A DNA stretch of 64,000 nucleotides from Cordilura impudica (GCA_963682025.1 OY821522.1:27777454-27841453), one strand, 5' to 3'; numbered from the stretch's first letter, positions 1 through 10,336 are shown. Program-made: numbers and translations. Notes: generated by a model not told the origin, from the letters alone.

Positions 1-136
1 TTTAATTTTTAATTTTTAATTTTTAATTTTTAATTTTTATTTTTAATTTTTAATTTTTAATTTTTAATTTTTAATTTTTATTTTTTAATTTTTATTTTTT
101 AATTTTTAATTTTTAATTTTTAATTTTTAATTTTTA
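1..136. repeat. (TTTTTAA)n heptamer microsatellite
   Basis: Nearly perfect tandem repeats of a 7-bp AT unit, with a few units reading TTTTTAT. The array runs straight into coding sequence of a BEL/Pao reverse transcriptase at about 137 with no spacer, so it either expanded inside the element or marks a rearrangement breakpoint. It also starts at the window edge, so its true length is unknown. Confidence 0.9.
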
Positions 137-556
137 ATGCCGCATCACGCAGTAATAAAACCAGACAGGTTGACCACAAAACTTAGAGTGGTCTTTAATG
201 CCTCCAGCCCGACTTCAAACAAAAATAGTCTTAATGACATTTTATATCCAGGACCCATTCTTCAGCAAGTTCTTTTTCTACTGATATCAAAATGGAGATT
301 TTTCCGTTACGTATTTAACGCCGACTTCACAAAAATGTACCGGCAAATACTAATTGACCCGACTCAAACGAATTATCAGCGAATCCTGTTCCGAAAATCC
401 GAAAATGACCCTATCGAAAATTTTGAACTCCTCACAGTCACTTTCGGAGTCAATTGTGACCTATTCCTGGTCATCAGAACCCTTCTACAACTCGCTGAAG
501 ATATGAAATCGACACACCCTCTAGCTTCAAAAATTTTACAACAAAACATGTATTGA
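137..556 (+). pseudogene. BEL-A reverse transcriptase, N-terminal half (broken)
   Basis: This open stretch matches the BEL-C polyprotein at 45950-46370 almost residue by residue, including the KLRVVFNAS block and the first catalytic Asp in the DFTKMYRQI block (DITQMYRQI in BEL-C). It is the fingers/palm part of a BEL/Pao RT. The frame ends right after the MY residues because about 5 nt of the catalytic YVDD codons are missing, giving TGA at 554-556. The rest of the same RT resumes at 7745, beyond an inserted gypsy element. The listed start is simply the first ATG after the microsatellite; the true polyprotein began further upstream, outside the window. Confidence 0.85.
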
Positions 557-568
557 CGTTCTAGCCGG

Positions 569-1259
569 AATTAAGTTCTACGTTTTCACGTTAAATAAAA
601 AATATAATTTTTTGGTCGGCTACGCGACTTTTATTTATATTTTCTTAAAATGAGTTCTGTTCAGTCCTTATGCTAAATCTTAACTAACTCTCTCAAATTC
701 CAAAAAATATCTTTTTAAATACTAATTTGTTACAAATAATATTTCCTTTGTCTTAATGGATATTTTGGAACAAAGAGATAAAGAACATGTTTTGTACATA
801 TGCTTACAATATTTATGATATTTTATGATTTTTAACAATATTTGTATATATATGATATTTTATGATTTTTACAATATTTGTATATTTATGATATTTTATA
901 ATCTTTACAATATTTTGTATATTTATGATATTTTATGATCTTTACAATATTTTGTATATTTATGATATTTTACGATCTTTACAATATTTGTATATTTATG
1001 ATATTTTATGATCTTTACAATATTTGTATATTTATGATATTTGTTTGACCCTTCTTATCTTATTCCTTTGCTCAGTAGTTTAGATACAATATTTAATTAG
1101 GGTTGTTTAAGTGTGTTTACATAAATTGTTGTTTATGATATGTCTAGTTACTAATTACCCTCTTATCATCTATGGAAATTTACTTATTGTCTTAAAAGAA
1201 TATTAGGGAAACAACATGTATATGTTTATTAACATGTTTATGCATGAGCGTCGCTAACT
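569..1259 (-). repeat. 3' LTR of gypsy copy A
   Basis: 691 bp and the same length as the LTR at 7054-7744, from which it differs at a limited number of positions. It contains about six tandem copies of a 36-bp AT-rich unit (roughly 809-1045). The last codons of env extend into its right end (1238-1259), as is usual for errantiviruses. Confidence 0.93.
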
Positions 1260-2644
1260 CTCCCCTGGGTTAAAACGAGAGCGTCCCGATCTCTAATACT
1301 TCTTTCAACTTGTTGATTGTAATAAATTCTAAAGTTTTGTTCTGTATTATTTATTTTATATATTAATACATATTTAAATATTTTGAGCCCAATATAGAAT
1401 ATTCCTGAAATTATAGCTATGAAAAATAGTGTATAAAAAGTTGAACGTATAGGGTGTTCCTCATATGGAATGACTAATCTTTTTAATGAGTCGATATTAT
1501 TAAATGCGTTTTTACGATCTGAGGTGAGGATGTTTATGATTTCAAAATCCTCATCATGTTTTGTGTGGATAGCCTGTATGAGTCTGTCATGTATATTCCT
1601 GTAAGTATTGTTATCTACTCTAACTTTGTCAGTATATTTTACTAGAGTTATGCCTGTAGTAGTGATATTGTCAATTTGATGAGTACCATCCAATAATATG
1701 AAACCTTCGTCAATTTCCGTTATCGGATTATTATATTCTTGTATGACCTCGCATTTACTATTTCTATTGTCGAGTAGTGGAAGTATACATGTGTCTGTTT
1801 CATTATTCGTCTTACAAATGGTTTTTTCCAAATAGTTCTTGCAAAGATTTACTCTAATATAGTTTTTATCACATTGAGCGATTTGATCATCTGTTTTTAT
1901 TTTTCCGTGCCTAAAACTTATAGGCGTAATTTTAAAAAGTTTGCAATATCTGTTGAGAATTGGGTATTTATAAATTGTTATAATTAAGTCTTTCGTTCTT
2001 GCTGTATGAATGTCTGCGTACTCCAAAATGTTTATTACAGGTACTGAGATTAATTCATGTTCTATTATTTCTCTTATGTCGTCTAAATTTAGGGATTCGG
2101 TTAAATATTCATTATTCTTTGCGGCATTAATTGTTCTAACTAATAGTAGGAGCTGTTCGTGAATTTGTTCGAGGATAATATGGTTTTCCAATGTGTTACC
2201 TTGTAGTGTATTAATTATTTTTTCGAACCTTGAGTTAATCAAACGTTGTTTCTCATTGTTATTTATGAGTGTATTTATTGCTCTTTCCATATTGATAAAA
2301 TCATCGTGGTCTGGAATTCCTGTGACAAACTTCAAAACTGATCCTAGGAAATTTAAGGATCTTGTGTATCTTTTATGTTCGTTCAATTGATTTTCCAATA
2401 TTTCAATTTTCTTTATTAAGAGTGTTTCTTGGATACTGGCATTATATTGGTCTCGGATAATTTGTTTGTAAGACGTTAGTATCTTTGTTAAATTAGTGAC
2501 ATGGAAGAGATATGTGTGTTCATCATATAGGAAAACATCATCGGTCCTGGTTAGGACGTGTTTTTGTCCGTTTAAGTTTTTAATTTCTACTTCTGCTGTG
2601 GTTTTTGACATGACCATTACGATAAATATCAGGTAGAGTATCAT
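1238..2644 (-). CDS. env: Envelope glycoprotein of the gypsy element (intact ORF)
   Basis: A 468-codon open frame, no internal stop. What is visible: a hydrophobic N-terminus (residues 1-18) fitting a signal peptide; several N-linked glycosylation sequons; a basic furin-like site around residues 92-95 (KRYTR) followed by the conserved NFLGSVLKFVTGIPD segment typical of errantivirus Env and related F-like proteins; a C-terminal transmembrane segment at about residues 405-430; and a short cytoplasmic tail. The start overlaps the end of the integrase frame (2580-2644), a layout normally served by a spliced env mRNA. Known role of the family: membrane fusion and cell-to-cell passage of the element. 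It is open although gag and pol of the same copy are broken. Confidence 0.85.
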   Translation of the reverse strand: MILYLIFIVMVMSKTTAEVEIKNLNGQKHVLTRTDDVFLYDEHTYLFHVTNLTKILTSYKQIIRDQYNASIQETLLIKKIEILENQLNEHKRYTRSLNFLGSVLKFVTGIPDHDDFINMERAINTLINNNEKQRLINSRFEKIINTLQGNTLENHIILEQIHEQLLLLVRTINAAKNNEYLTESLNLDDIREIIEHELISVPVINILEYADIHTARTKDLIITIYKYPILNRYCKLFKITPISFRHGKIKTDDQIAQCDKNYIRVNLCKNYLEKTICKTNNETDTCILPLLDNRNSKCEVIQEYNNPITEIDEGFILLDGTHQIDNITTTGITLVKYTDKVRVDNNTYRNIHDRLIQAIHTKHDEDFEIINILTSDRKNAFNNIDSLKRLVIPYEEHPIRSTFYTLFFIAIISGIFYIGLKIFKYVLIYKINNTEQNFRIYYNQQVERSIRDRDALVLTQGRVSDAHA

Positions 2645-3516
2645 CTTTGTTGATTGTGTAGCTCTTAATGTTATCTTTGTGTACGATCACACCCCTCGTG
2701 GTTAAAACAGTGTCCTCACGGTCTTCCTTCACAATGTGCTTAATGTATCTGGCGTCTTTTTTCTTTCTCACACCTTTTATTTTCACAAGAATTTGTTCAT
2801 TTGGTTGAAAGGTTCGATGTTTTGTACCTTGATTTAGTTTTTCAAGTGTTTTTTCTGATGCCTTTTTTAGTTTTTCATATATGGCTTTTTTGTCGTATTT
2901 TATTTTGTTAAATAAAATATCAACTGGTTTTTGTCCTGTGACTGTGTGTATGGTGTTATTTATTTCTCTTATTGTTTTATGTATTTCCTCAGCTATTGTT
3001 GTATCGTTTTGTATTTTAAATATTCTTGCTAGCTCGGAAATGGTACTGTGGACGCGTTCCACTTGTCCATTTGATGTCGATCTGTAGACTGGTGTGTTTA
3101 TCTTTTTTATGCCATATTTTATACACATCATATTTACTGCTGGTGTATTTAGACATTTTTCGTTATCAGTCATCAATCGTGTGCAGTTTGGATAGTTATT
3201 TGTGGGAATTTCTTCAATTTTCTCAGCCATGCGCTCTCTTCAGTCGATTTCCCTCAAAGTAACATATTTTGAGAATTTATCAATGGCGACTAGAAATGTT
3301 TTGTTGTCGTTGAAATATATGTCCATATGTATGTATTTGCCTGGTTCTGTTGGAATGTCGGAATCTCCTAATGGTTCTCTTGTTGGATTCCTCTCATATT
3401 TACCATATAGGCAAGGTGTGCACTTTTTGTTAAATGCTTTGCATTGTTGTTTAATTTCTGGCCAATAGTAATTTTCGAGTATTTCCTGTATGTTGTTTCT
3501 GTAGCCTCTGTGTGCT
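2580..3516 (-). pseudogene. pol: Gypsy copy A integrase (frame-disrupted)
   Basis: The conceptual product carries an integrase zinc region (about 3516-3400, with CTPC), the first acidic residue in MDIYF (about 3310), the second in MTDNEK (about 3165), and the glutamate in QVERVHS (about 3055), giving a D,D-35-E core in the correct order. A basic C-terminal domain follows. Only 2580-3230 is a continuous open frame (216 codons). A frame break near 3240 separates it from the first half of the core. The end overlaps the env start. The enzyme would insert reverse-transcribed DNA into the host genome. Confidence 0.8.
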
Positions 3517-4471
3517 CTATCGTGTATTTTTGACTATTTCAGCTTGTTTTTCTTTCTCTCGAACATCAATAAGTTTTGTTGGTGTATATACAAAGTTTAT
3601 ACCATTGAAAGTGTTTGTTATAATAGGGCTTAGTGCATAGATTTTTTCTCTTGTGGTATATAATGCGGTCGTCTTATTTTGTTGTAGTATTTTTCTCAAT
3701 TCAAGTATAAGGTTTTGTTTATTCGTAATATTTATCGTGTGTCTAACTCTATTTTGAAATATCGTACGAGTTCGTGTTTCATTTATTTTATTATTTGGTA
3801 CAAGCTCGACTTGAATGCTGTATGCATTTAGTGGTTGTTTTACCTGTTTGATAGTTTCTGAAAACGAACTTTCAGCTGAGTGTACCGTATCGATGGATGA
3901 CGTGTTTATGTGTTGTCTTGACAAGGCGTCAGCTACCACATTTTGATGTCCTGGCTTATATACTAATTTTGCTCCAAAATCCTATATTATGGCCTTCCAT
4001 CGCTTTAGTTTTGGGTTTGGGTTTTTTTCTGATATGGAGTGAGTTAGTGACTGATGATCTGTGTAGATAGTGAGGTCAGTTGTTCCGTATATGTAATTCC
4101 TAAGTTTCTGTAATGCCCAAATTATTGCTAGCAATTCTCATTTGTGCTATAATTTTCTTCCGTTTTACTTAATGTTCTGCTAAGGAAAAATATTGGTTTT
4201 TTGTTTGGCTAAGTACGGCTCCAATAGCTATGTTGGATGCATCAGTAGTTAGTTCAAATGGTTTATCATAATTCGGTTGGAAGAGTTCAACCTGTTCTTT
4301 TAAACATTTTTTTAATTTTCTAAATGCTTGTATAGCAGCTTCGTCTAAATTGATTTTTGTTGTAGCACTTTTATTTTTTCCTATCTGTCCGTTGTCTCCT
4401 CGTAAGTGAACTGTAAGGGGCTTAGCTATGCTGGCGTATCCTTGTATAAGTTTTCTATAATAACCTGTCAC
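3517..4471 (-). pseudogene. pol: Gypsy copy A RNase H and connection region
   Basis: Continues the RT frame after a break at 4471. Residues such as FELTTDASNIAIGAVL (about 4270-4220) and the later TDHQS and VVADALS blocks (about 4060 and 3935) are the conserved RNase H signature of Ty3/gypsy pol. The break at 4471 is caused by a 2-bp deletion present in this copy only: the duplicate at 12757-13962 reads through the same point. Further stops lie between 3940 and 4168. The segment ends at a stop at 3517 before the integrase. Confidence 0.8.
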
Positions 4472-5640
4472 CCAAAAATCCTCTCAAGTCTTTGAGTGTT
4501 TCTGGTAAAGGATATTTTTCAATTGTTTCTACTTTTTCTGGATTTGTCGAAATTCTGTTATGTTTGATAATGTGACCTAAGTATTCGACCTCTGTTTGAA
4601 AAAACTTTGATTTTTCGTTTGATACCTTAAGTGTTGCCTGATTTAAAGCATTGAATATGATATTGATATGTTTCATATGTTCTTCTGGTGTTGAAGAATA
4701 TATTAGTACATCATCAATGTAGACGTATGCGAACTTGCCAATATACTCCCTCAGGATATCATCAACACATCTTTGAAATATTGAAGGAGCATTTTTTAGT
4801 CCGAACGGCATACGCACAAATTCGTACTTGCCACCATTTACACAGAATGCAGTTTTTTCTCTATCTTCTTTCTTAATTTTAACCTGATGGAATCCTGAAT
4901 CTAAATCTAAAGTTGTAAAACATTTGGCTTTTCCTAAGTTCTGTATAGTCATGTTTACGTCAGGAATAATATATCTGTCTGTTATCGTATTTGAATTTAA
5001 TTTTTGAAAATCAACGACCATACGACGTTTTGGTCGACCTGTTTCATCTACGCCTTTTTTTGGAACAGTCCAAATGGGTGAATTATATGGGCTATTACTT
5101 CGTTGGATTATACCATCTTGTAATAACTTTCTAATTTCATTGTTTACGAAGTCGTTATCCGCTATGGGGTATGGGTACTGCTTCGTCCAAATGGGTTCGT
5201 CTGTTTTTGTCCTAATCGTGGCTTCAATCGTTGTAGTGAAGGGTAATGGTCCTATGCCATTGTTATCCTTCATCAACTTATCTATATCTTCTTTATATAA
5301 TTCATTACCTATGGTATAGTTTATATTACTAATTTCTTCAGTTCTAATTATTGTAAATGTCATGTTTCTACTATCTATTGTTGCGTTTAGCATATTTACT
5401 CCCTTCCATCCTAATATCAAATCAGTTTTTTCCATGTTATCTAACTCGAAGAAATCTATGTTCATGCCGAGAAATTTTAGTGTTTGTTTGGTATTAACTA
5501 GTGACGTTCATTGCATTGAAATGACTTGCATGGGTTGTATTTTTTGTGGATAATTTAATTGTAATGACTTTTTAATGTAATTATGGGTTGCTCCGGTGTC
5601 CATTAATACATCATATGATATTTTGTTTTCATCGATCATG
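4455..5640 (-). pseudogene. pol: Gypsy copy A protease and reverse transcriptase
   Basis: Contains a retropepsin active site (MDTGATHNYI, about 5610-5580) and then a complete RT: PYNSPIWTVPKK, the FTTLDLDSGFHQ block with the first catalytic Asp, MPFGLKNAPS, and the catalytic VYIDDVLIYS motif near 4715. The open part is 4455-5465. A TGA (about 5507) and a TAA (5664-5666) interrupt the protease and its junction with gag; both are also present in the duplicated copy, so they predate the duplication. RT would copy the element RNA to DNA in cytoplasmic particles. Confidence 0.88.
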
Positions 5641-5666
5641 GTTATGTGGGGCAACCCGTTTTTTAG

Positions 5667-6856
5667 TTATAGATTCTTAACAACTAGTTTATTTACAGTA
5701 CCTAGTTCTACAATGATGCTGCTAGTATCATCTTCAGTGGTGATGTTGTTATTTCTCATTAGTTTGTTCTGTTGGAAATTTCCACTGGGCTCACGTTGTC
5801 GTTTCCATGGTTGATTGTTGTATTGATGATTTGAGTTAAAGTATGTGGGTTGTCGCTCTGGTCGCTCTGGGCTCTGGTCGTGGTTGGAATTTGTTGAAAT
5901 GTTGTTTTGTTGAGAACTGTTGCCGTGGTTGTTGAAAAAACTGTTGTTGGGAAAATTGTTGCCGCGGTGGATACTTCTGAGTTGACTGGAACTGTTGTCT
6001 CTGTGCTTCGTGCGTCTTCTGCGGATGTTTAGACTCATATGACAGCTTCAAGTTCTGGTGTCTACTGTCATGCTCAATGGTGCGTGCAATAGTGTATGTA
6101 TGCTCTAAATTTTCTGGAGCGTTTGCATATAACGTGGATTGTACAAACGTATTGTTAACTCCCGTTATAAATACTCTGACGGAATCTTGTTTGGCTTGAT
6201 CTGTCATTGCACTTACGGCTTCTTGTCCATATCCGGACATCGTTTTTTTTTAAATTATCAGGCTCAAGCTTTTATTTATTTCATCATGGAATTCTTCTAG
6301 GGTTTTTCTTCCCTGATAACACCTTTTCATTTCCTCCTGCAAAACGTACAGGGGACGTGTATCTGCATAGGTGTAGTCGAGTCTATTTCTAATGGCATCA
6401 AAATTGAATATAGTGCCATGATTTGCCAAGACCTGCGCTGCTGCTCCTTGTATTTTTGTCTTGACTATTTGTAATGCTTGTGAATAGATACTTGTGCCCT
6501 TGCTATCCATCATACGAGATGTATCCTCTCTCCATACTCGGTATTTTGTGATTTCACCATCAAATATAGGGAGTGATTTAAAAACTTCTAACTTGACTTC
6601 ATTGGGGTTTGTAATTCTTGTTTCTATTGCTTCCAGTGATGCGGGTCGAGGTTGGTTTATAAGAGCCTACCTGTTGTATTTGATGTTTCAGTGCATTAAC
6701 TTCCGTTGTATGTTCCTGTATCATTGTCTGCATCATGGCTTGTAATGCCGCCATTTGCTGTGTAAGCATTTCGATTTCTACGTTATTTGACATAGTCGTT
6801 TCTTCTGTATGCTCTAAGGGGCGTAATTTATCAAATATAGATCTTCTTTTTGACAT
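5667..6856 (-). pseudogene. gag: Gypsy copy A gag (three frameshifts)
   Basis: Starts at ATG 6856. The N-terminus includes a Gln/Met-rich, coiled-coil-like segment. The frame is lost near 6660, resumes in a second frame covering about 6600-6250 (LPIFDGEITKYRVW and then the capsid-like region), shifts again in an A-run at 6242-6249, and again near 5890. The C-terminal part is a Gln/Asn/Pro-rich nucleocapsid-like region (5667-6240) without CCHC knuckles, normal for gypsy-group Gag. The same breaks occur in the duplicate at 14164-15365, so the lesions are older than the duplication. The duplicate carries 12 extra bp at 14999-15010. Confidence 0.8.
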
Positions 6857-7040
6857 CTATACACGACCTTATTAAAAAAAATTATTCACATATGTAGATT
6901 TTTACTGAGTACTTTGTTTAAATTATATCCTCTTCTATGGAGAATTATTTATATTTTCTTCTATGAAGATGTATATGTCCTTGCTGCGACAAGGATTCCT
7001 ATGGTCCGTCTCGCTGAAACAACAAAGTATATGTTGCTCC

Positions 7041-7053
7041 TGGCAGGATCGCC
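7041..7053 (-). promoter_or_regulatory. Primer-binding site of gypsy copy A
   Basis: The strand complementary to the element RNA reads TGGCAGGATCGCC(A), directly next to the LTR, so the PBS is TGGCGATCCTGCCA. From memory this fits the 3' end of a tRNA-Arg. The identical 14-mer is the PBS of the mdg1/412-like element at 28817-28830. Confidence 0.75.
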
Positions 7054-7744
7054 AATTAAGTTCTACGTTTTCACGTTAAATAAAAAATATAATTTTTTGG
7101 TCGGCTACGCGACTTTTATTTATATTTTCTTAAAATGAGTTCTGTTCAGTCCTTATGCTAAATCTTAACTAACTCTCTCAAATTCCAAAAAATATCTTTT
7201 TAAATACTAATTTGTTACAAATAATATTTCCTTTGTCTTAATGGATATTTTGGAACAAAGAAATAAAGAATATGTTTTGTACATATGCTTACAATATTTA
7301 TGATATTTTATGAGTTTTAACAATATTTGTATATTTATGATATTTTATGATCTTTACAATATTTGTATATTTATGATATTTTATGATCTTTACAATATTT
7401 TGTATATTTATGATATTTTATGATCTTTACAATATTTTGTATATTTATGATATTTTATGATCTTTACAATATTTGTATATTTATGATATTTTATGATCTT
7501 TACAATATTTGTATATTTATGATATTTGTTTGACCCTTTTTATCTTATTCCTTTGCTCAGTAGTTTAGATATAATATTTAATTAGGGTTGTTTAAGTGTG
7601 TTTACATAAATTGTTGTTTATGATATGTCTAGTTACTAATTACCCTCTTATCATCTATGGAAATTTACTTGTTGTCTTAAAAGAATATTAATGAAACAGC
7701 ATGTATATGTTTATTAACATGTTTATGCATGAGCGTCGCTAACT
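7054..7744 (-). repeat. 5' LTR of gypsy copy A
   Basis: 691 bp, followed by CCGG (7745-7748), the right half of the target-site duplication. It holds the same internal 36-bp tandem array (about 7288-7525) as the other two LTR copies (569-1259, 15564-16254). The promoter should lie here, but I see no certain TATA or initiator. Confidence 0.93.
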
Positions 7745-8058
7745 CCGGCGGTCACACCTTGTCAGATGCCATCGGATCCAGAAAAGAGCTAAGCACCGTT
7801 TTAAAATCAGCAGGTTTTGATCTAATGAAATGGACTTCCAACGACCCACGAGTTATCCAGGATTTGCCAACCCAAACACTTTTACCAGTAGATTGGCTCA
7901 ACTTATCTGAAAATTCTGGAACAAAAACGCTCGGGATAATATGGAATATTTCATCAGACTCATTCACCTTTGCAGCTCCAGATGTCGAATTAAAACAAAC
8001 TTTTACAAAACGCGAAGTATTATCTACAATAGCTAAATTTTTTGACCCAATTATTTAG
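7745..8058 (+). pseudogene. BEL-A reverse transcriptase, C-terminal part
   Basis: Continues the BEL-A RT from the other side of the gypsy insertion. It begins with the GGHTLSDAIGSR block that follows YVDD in this family and proceeds through MKWTSNDPRVI and TLGIIWN to KREVLSTIAKFFDPI. The frame stops at 8056-8058 (TAG). Compared with BEL-C (46690-46740), about ten codons of the GWLGP region are missing here, and the frame changes before the next segment at 8073. The duplicate at 16255-16568 carries the same lesion. Confidence 0.85.
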
Positions 8059-8072
8059 ATGCAAAATTAATC

Positions 8073-8966
8073 ATGCAACAGATATGGCTAGACAAAATAG
8101 ATTGGGATGACATTTTAAAACCCCTTGCCCATATAAAATGGCAAAAATTCGTAAAAAATTGTCCTTCCATTAATATTATCAAAATATCCCGTTGGATTAA
8201 TTATAGCACCTCCTGTGAAATAGAAATTCACGGATTTAGCGACGCCTCAGAAAAGGCTTACGCAGCAACGGTGTACATCCGAATTCAACTTGATGACAAC
8301 AATGTACACTCATTTCTTTTAGCCTCAAAGACTCGAGTTGCCCCTCTCAAAAAAGTTTCTCTTCCAAGGTTGGAATTGTGTGGATCTCTCTTATTGGCAA
8401 TTTTGGCTGCTGCAATTCTACCGAATCTACAGACCCCCAATTTGAACACATACTTCTGGACAGACTCTACAATTGTGTTATCCTGGCTAAAGAAACCGCC
8501 ATGTACCTGGAATACCTTTGTGGGAAATCGAGTTTTAGAAATTGTACAAAAGGTTGGAATTCAAAACTGGCAACATGTCGAATCCAAGGAAAACCCTGCA
8601 GATGTCGCAGGCATAGGCTGTATACCAGAGGAACTTCAAACTAATAACTTGTGGTGGTTTGGATCCTCTTGGTTAAAATTACCAAAAAATCAATGGCCAA
8701 TACCAATATCTCCACATGACACAACTATTGAAGCGAAACCTATTAAAGTCTTCACAACTATAACTCATGAAGACCCTTTAAATCGCTTTTCATCATTGTC
8801 ACGCGCATATCGAGTAATTGCGTACGCTTTACGATTCTGGAGAAATACTGGAGCATGGAGCATCAAAGACCCATCTCAGAATCTCATCAACCGAAGTAAC
8901 AGGAGACGAAATAATGTCGGTCAAAAATCGCCTCATCATATTGACCCAACAACAAAGTTTTCCTGA
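8073..8966 (+). pseudogene. BEL-A RT connection and RNase H
   Basis: 297 codons matching BEL-C at 46730-47170 and beyond. RNase H acidic residues are visible in GFSDASEKAYAA (about 8232), LPRLELCG (about 8360), FWTDSTIVL (about 8460) and ENPADVA (about 8590). The family frame departs near 8860-8900 into the frame of the next entry, so the last 30 or so residues of this frame are not genuine. RNase H degrades the RNA strand during reverse transcription. Unlike the duplicate at 16583-17467, this copy keeps all the acidic residues. Confidence 0.85.
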
Positions 8967-9258
8967 TGAATATCGAAATTTGAAAATCAAAGCTAAAATC
9001 TCCACTACTAGCAAACTTCTGACTTTAAATCCATTCATGGATCGAATGGGTATAATTCGAGCTAATGGTCGTCTCGTTCAATCACCAGCTCTAACATATA
9101 ACGAGCGCCATCCAATATTGCTACCGTACGATTCAAAGTTGACCCGATTAATCACCGAATTTACACATAAAATAACTTTACATGGCGGAAATCAACTCAT
9201 GATTCGAATTCTTCGAACAAAATATTGGATATTTAGATATTTAGGTTACGACCCCTAG
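8845..9258 (+). pseudogene. BEL-A integrase N-terminal zinc domain
   Basis: The coding frame moves here from the preceding segment. The conserved PFMDRMGIIRANGRLVQSP and RHPILLPYDSKL blocks lead to the zinc-binding LHGGNQLMIRILRTKYW, typical of BEL/Pao integrase. The frame is lost at about 9235 by a short local duplication (ATATTTAG repeated). The remaining zinc ligands (NCRTC) lie at about 9280-9296 in another frame that connects to the core domain. Confidence 0.8.
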
Positions 9259-9326
9259 TCAAAAACGTCATCAACAATTGCAGAACGTGTGTTTTATATA
9301 AAAAAAAACAGACACAAAATCAAATT

Positions 9327-10274
9327 ATGGCATCTTTACCGCCCGAACGAACTACACATCCAAGACCATTCGAAACTGTGGGCGTAGATTATGCTGGACC
9401 CTTCGACATTAGAAATTTTACTGGACGAGCATGTCTCATCACCAAAGGGTATGTTTGCATTTTTGTATGCTTCACAACTAAAGCTGTTCATCTAGAAGCA
9501 GCCAGTGACTTGTCGACCCACGCCTTTCTAGCCGCATTTTCCCGCTTTATTGGCAGACGTGGTTGTCCAGCCAATATTTATTCCGATAATGGAACAAATT
9601 TCGTTGGAGCTGCAGAACTCATCAAAAAGGATAGAATTGAATTCATCAAGACCCTTCAAAATCAATTGATTCATCACTACAGTCATCAAAACATCAATTG
9701 GAATTTCATACCTCCTGGTGCCCCACATATGGGCGGAATCTGGGAGGCCGGCGTAAAATCATTCAAAACCCATTTACGAAAAATAATCCCAAATATGAAA
9801 TTCACATTTGAAGAGCTGTCTACTATTTTGACCCGAATCGAATCTTGCCTCAATTCTAGACCCTTAAGTCCTGCTAGCGATGACCCTAACGATTTTACCC
9901 CATTAATCCCAGGATACTTTCTTATTGGCACCCCGCTCATGGCTCCAGCTGAACCAGATTCGCCAAATGAAAACCTAACCCTTGCAAACCGCTGGAAGCG
10001 CCTTCGAATAATCTACCATTCATTTTGCCAAAGATGGAAATCTGAATATCTCGCAGAGCTACATCGCAGATATAAATGGAAATATCCAAAAGCAAATGTC
10101 AAGGTCAACGATCTCGTAGTCATCAAAGACAACAACTTGCCACCCAATCAATGGAAATTGGGTCGAATAACTAAAACTTGCCCAGGAGATGACCAAAACA
10201 CTAGAGTTGTCGATATACGAACTGCTAATGGGACCTGCACACGACCCATCACAAAAATCGTGACGTTATTTTGA
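9327..10274 (+). pseudogene. BEL-A integrase catalytic core and C-terminus
   Basis: An open frame of 315 codons with an intact D,D-E triad: VDYAGPFD, YSDNGTNFVG and MGGIWEAGVKSF. After the core come the RWKSEYLAELHRRYKW block and the VNDLVVIKDNNLPP...RVVDIRTANG tail that ends BEL/Pao integrases. The domain itself is undamaged, but the polyprotein upstream is broken, so it is listed as part of a pseudogene. It ends at TGA 10272-10274, about 62 bp before the ATG of the next ORF. Confidence 0.85.
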
Positions 10275-10302
10275 ATCCATTATCTCATTTATTATCTATT
10301 GA

Positions 10303-10336
10303 AATTCTAATCACTTCTTTTTGTATAACTCCAGAC
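10303..10336 (+). promoter_or_regulatory. Putative splice acceptor before the BEL-A 3' ORF
   Basis: A CTAAT branch-point-like pentamer (10307-10311) is followed by a T/C-rich tract and CAG (10332-10334), and the ATG of the 3' ORF lies 2 nt later at 10337. An unrelated-in-detail but identically placed signal occurs before the matching ORF in BEL-C (48866-48886). This suggests a spliced subgenomic mRNA; no donor site was assigned. Confidence 0.5.

Larger units (their letters stand above)
569..7744 (-). mobile_element. Full-length env-bearing Ty3/gypsy element (errantivirus-like), copy A
   Basis: A 7176-bp element read on the minus strand: LTR (7054-7744), primer-binding site, gag, pol (protease, RT, RNase H, integrase), env, LTR (569-1259). 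The target-site duplication is CCGG (565-568 and 7745-7748), and the two flanks are consecutive pieces of one BEL reverse transcriptase. On the coding strand the LTRs begin AGTTAGC and end TTAATT, the terminal style of gypsy-group errantiviruses. A purine tract (1260-1266, AGGGGAG on the minus strand) abuts the 3' LTR. Gag and pol are broken by frameshifts and stops while env is open. Families of this type are insect endogenous retroviruses; whether this copy is expressed cannot be seen. Confidence 0.93.
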
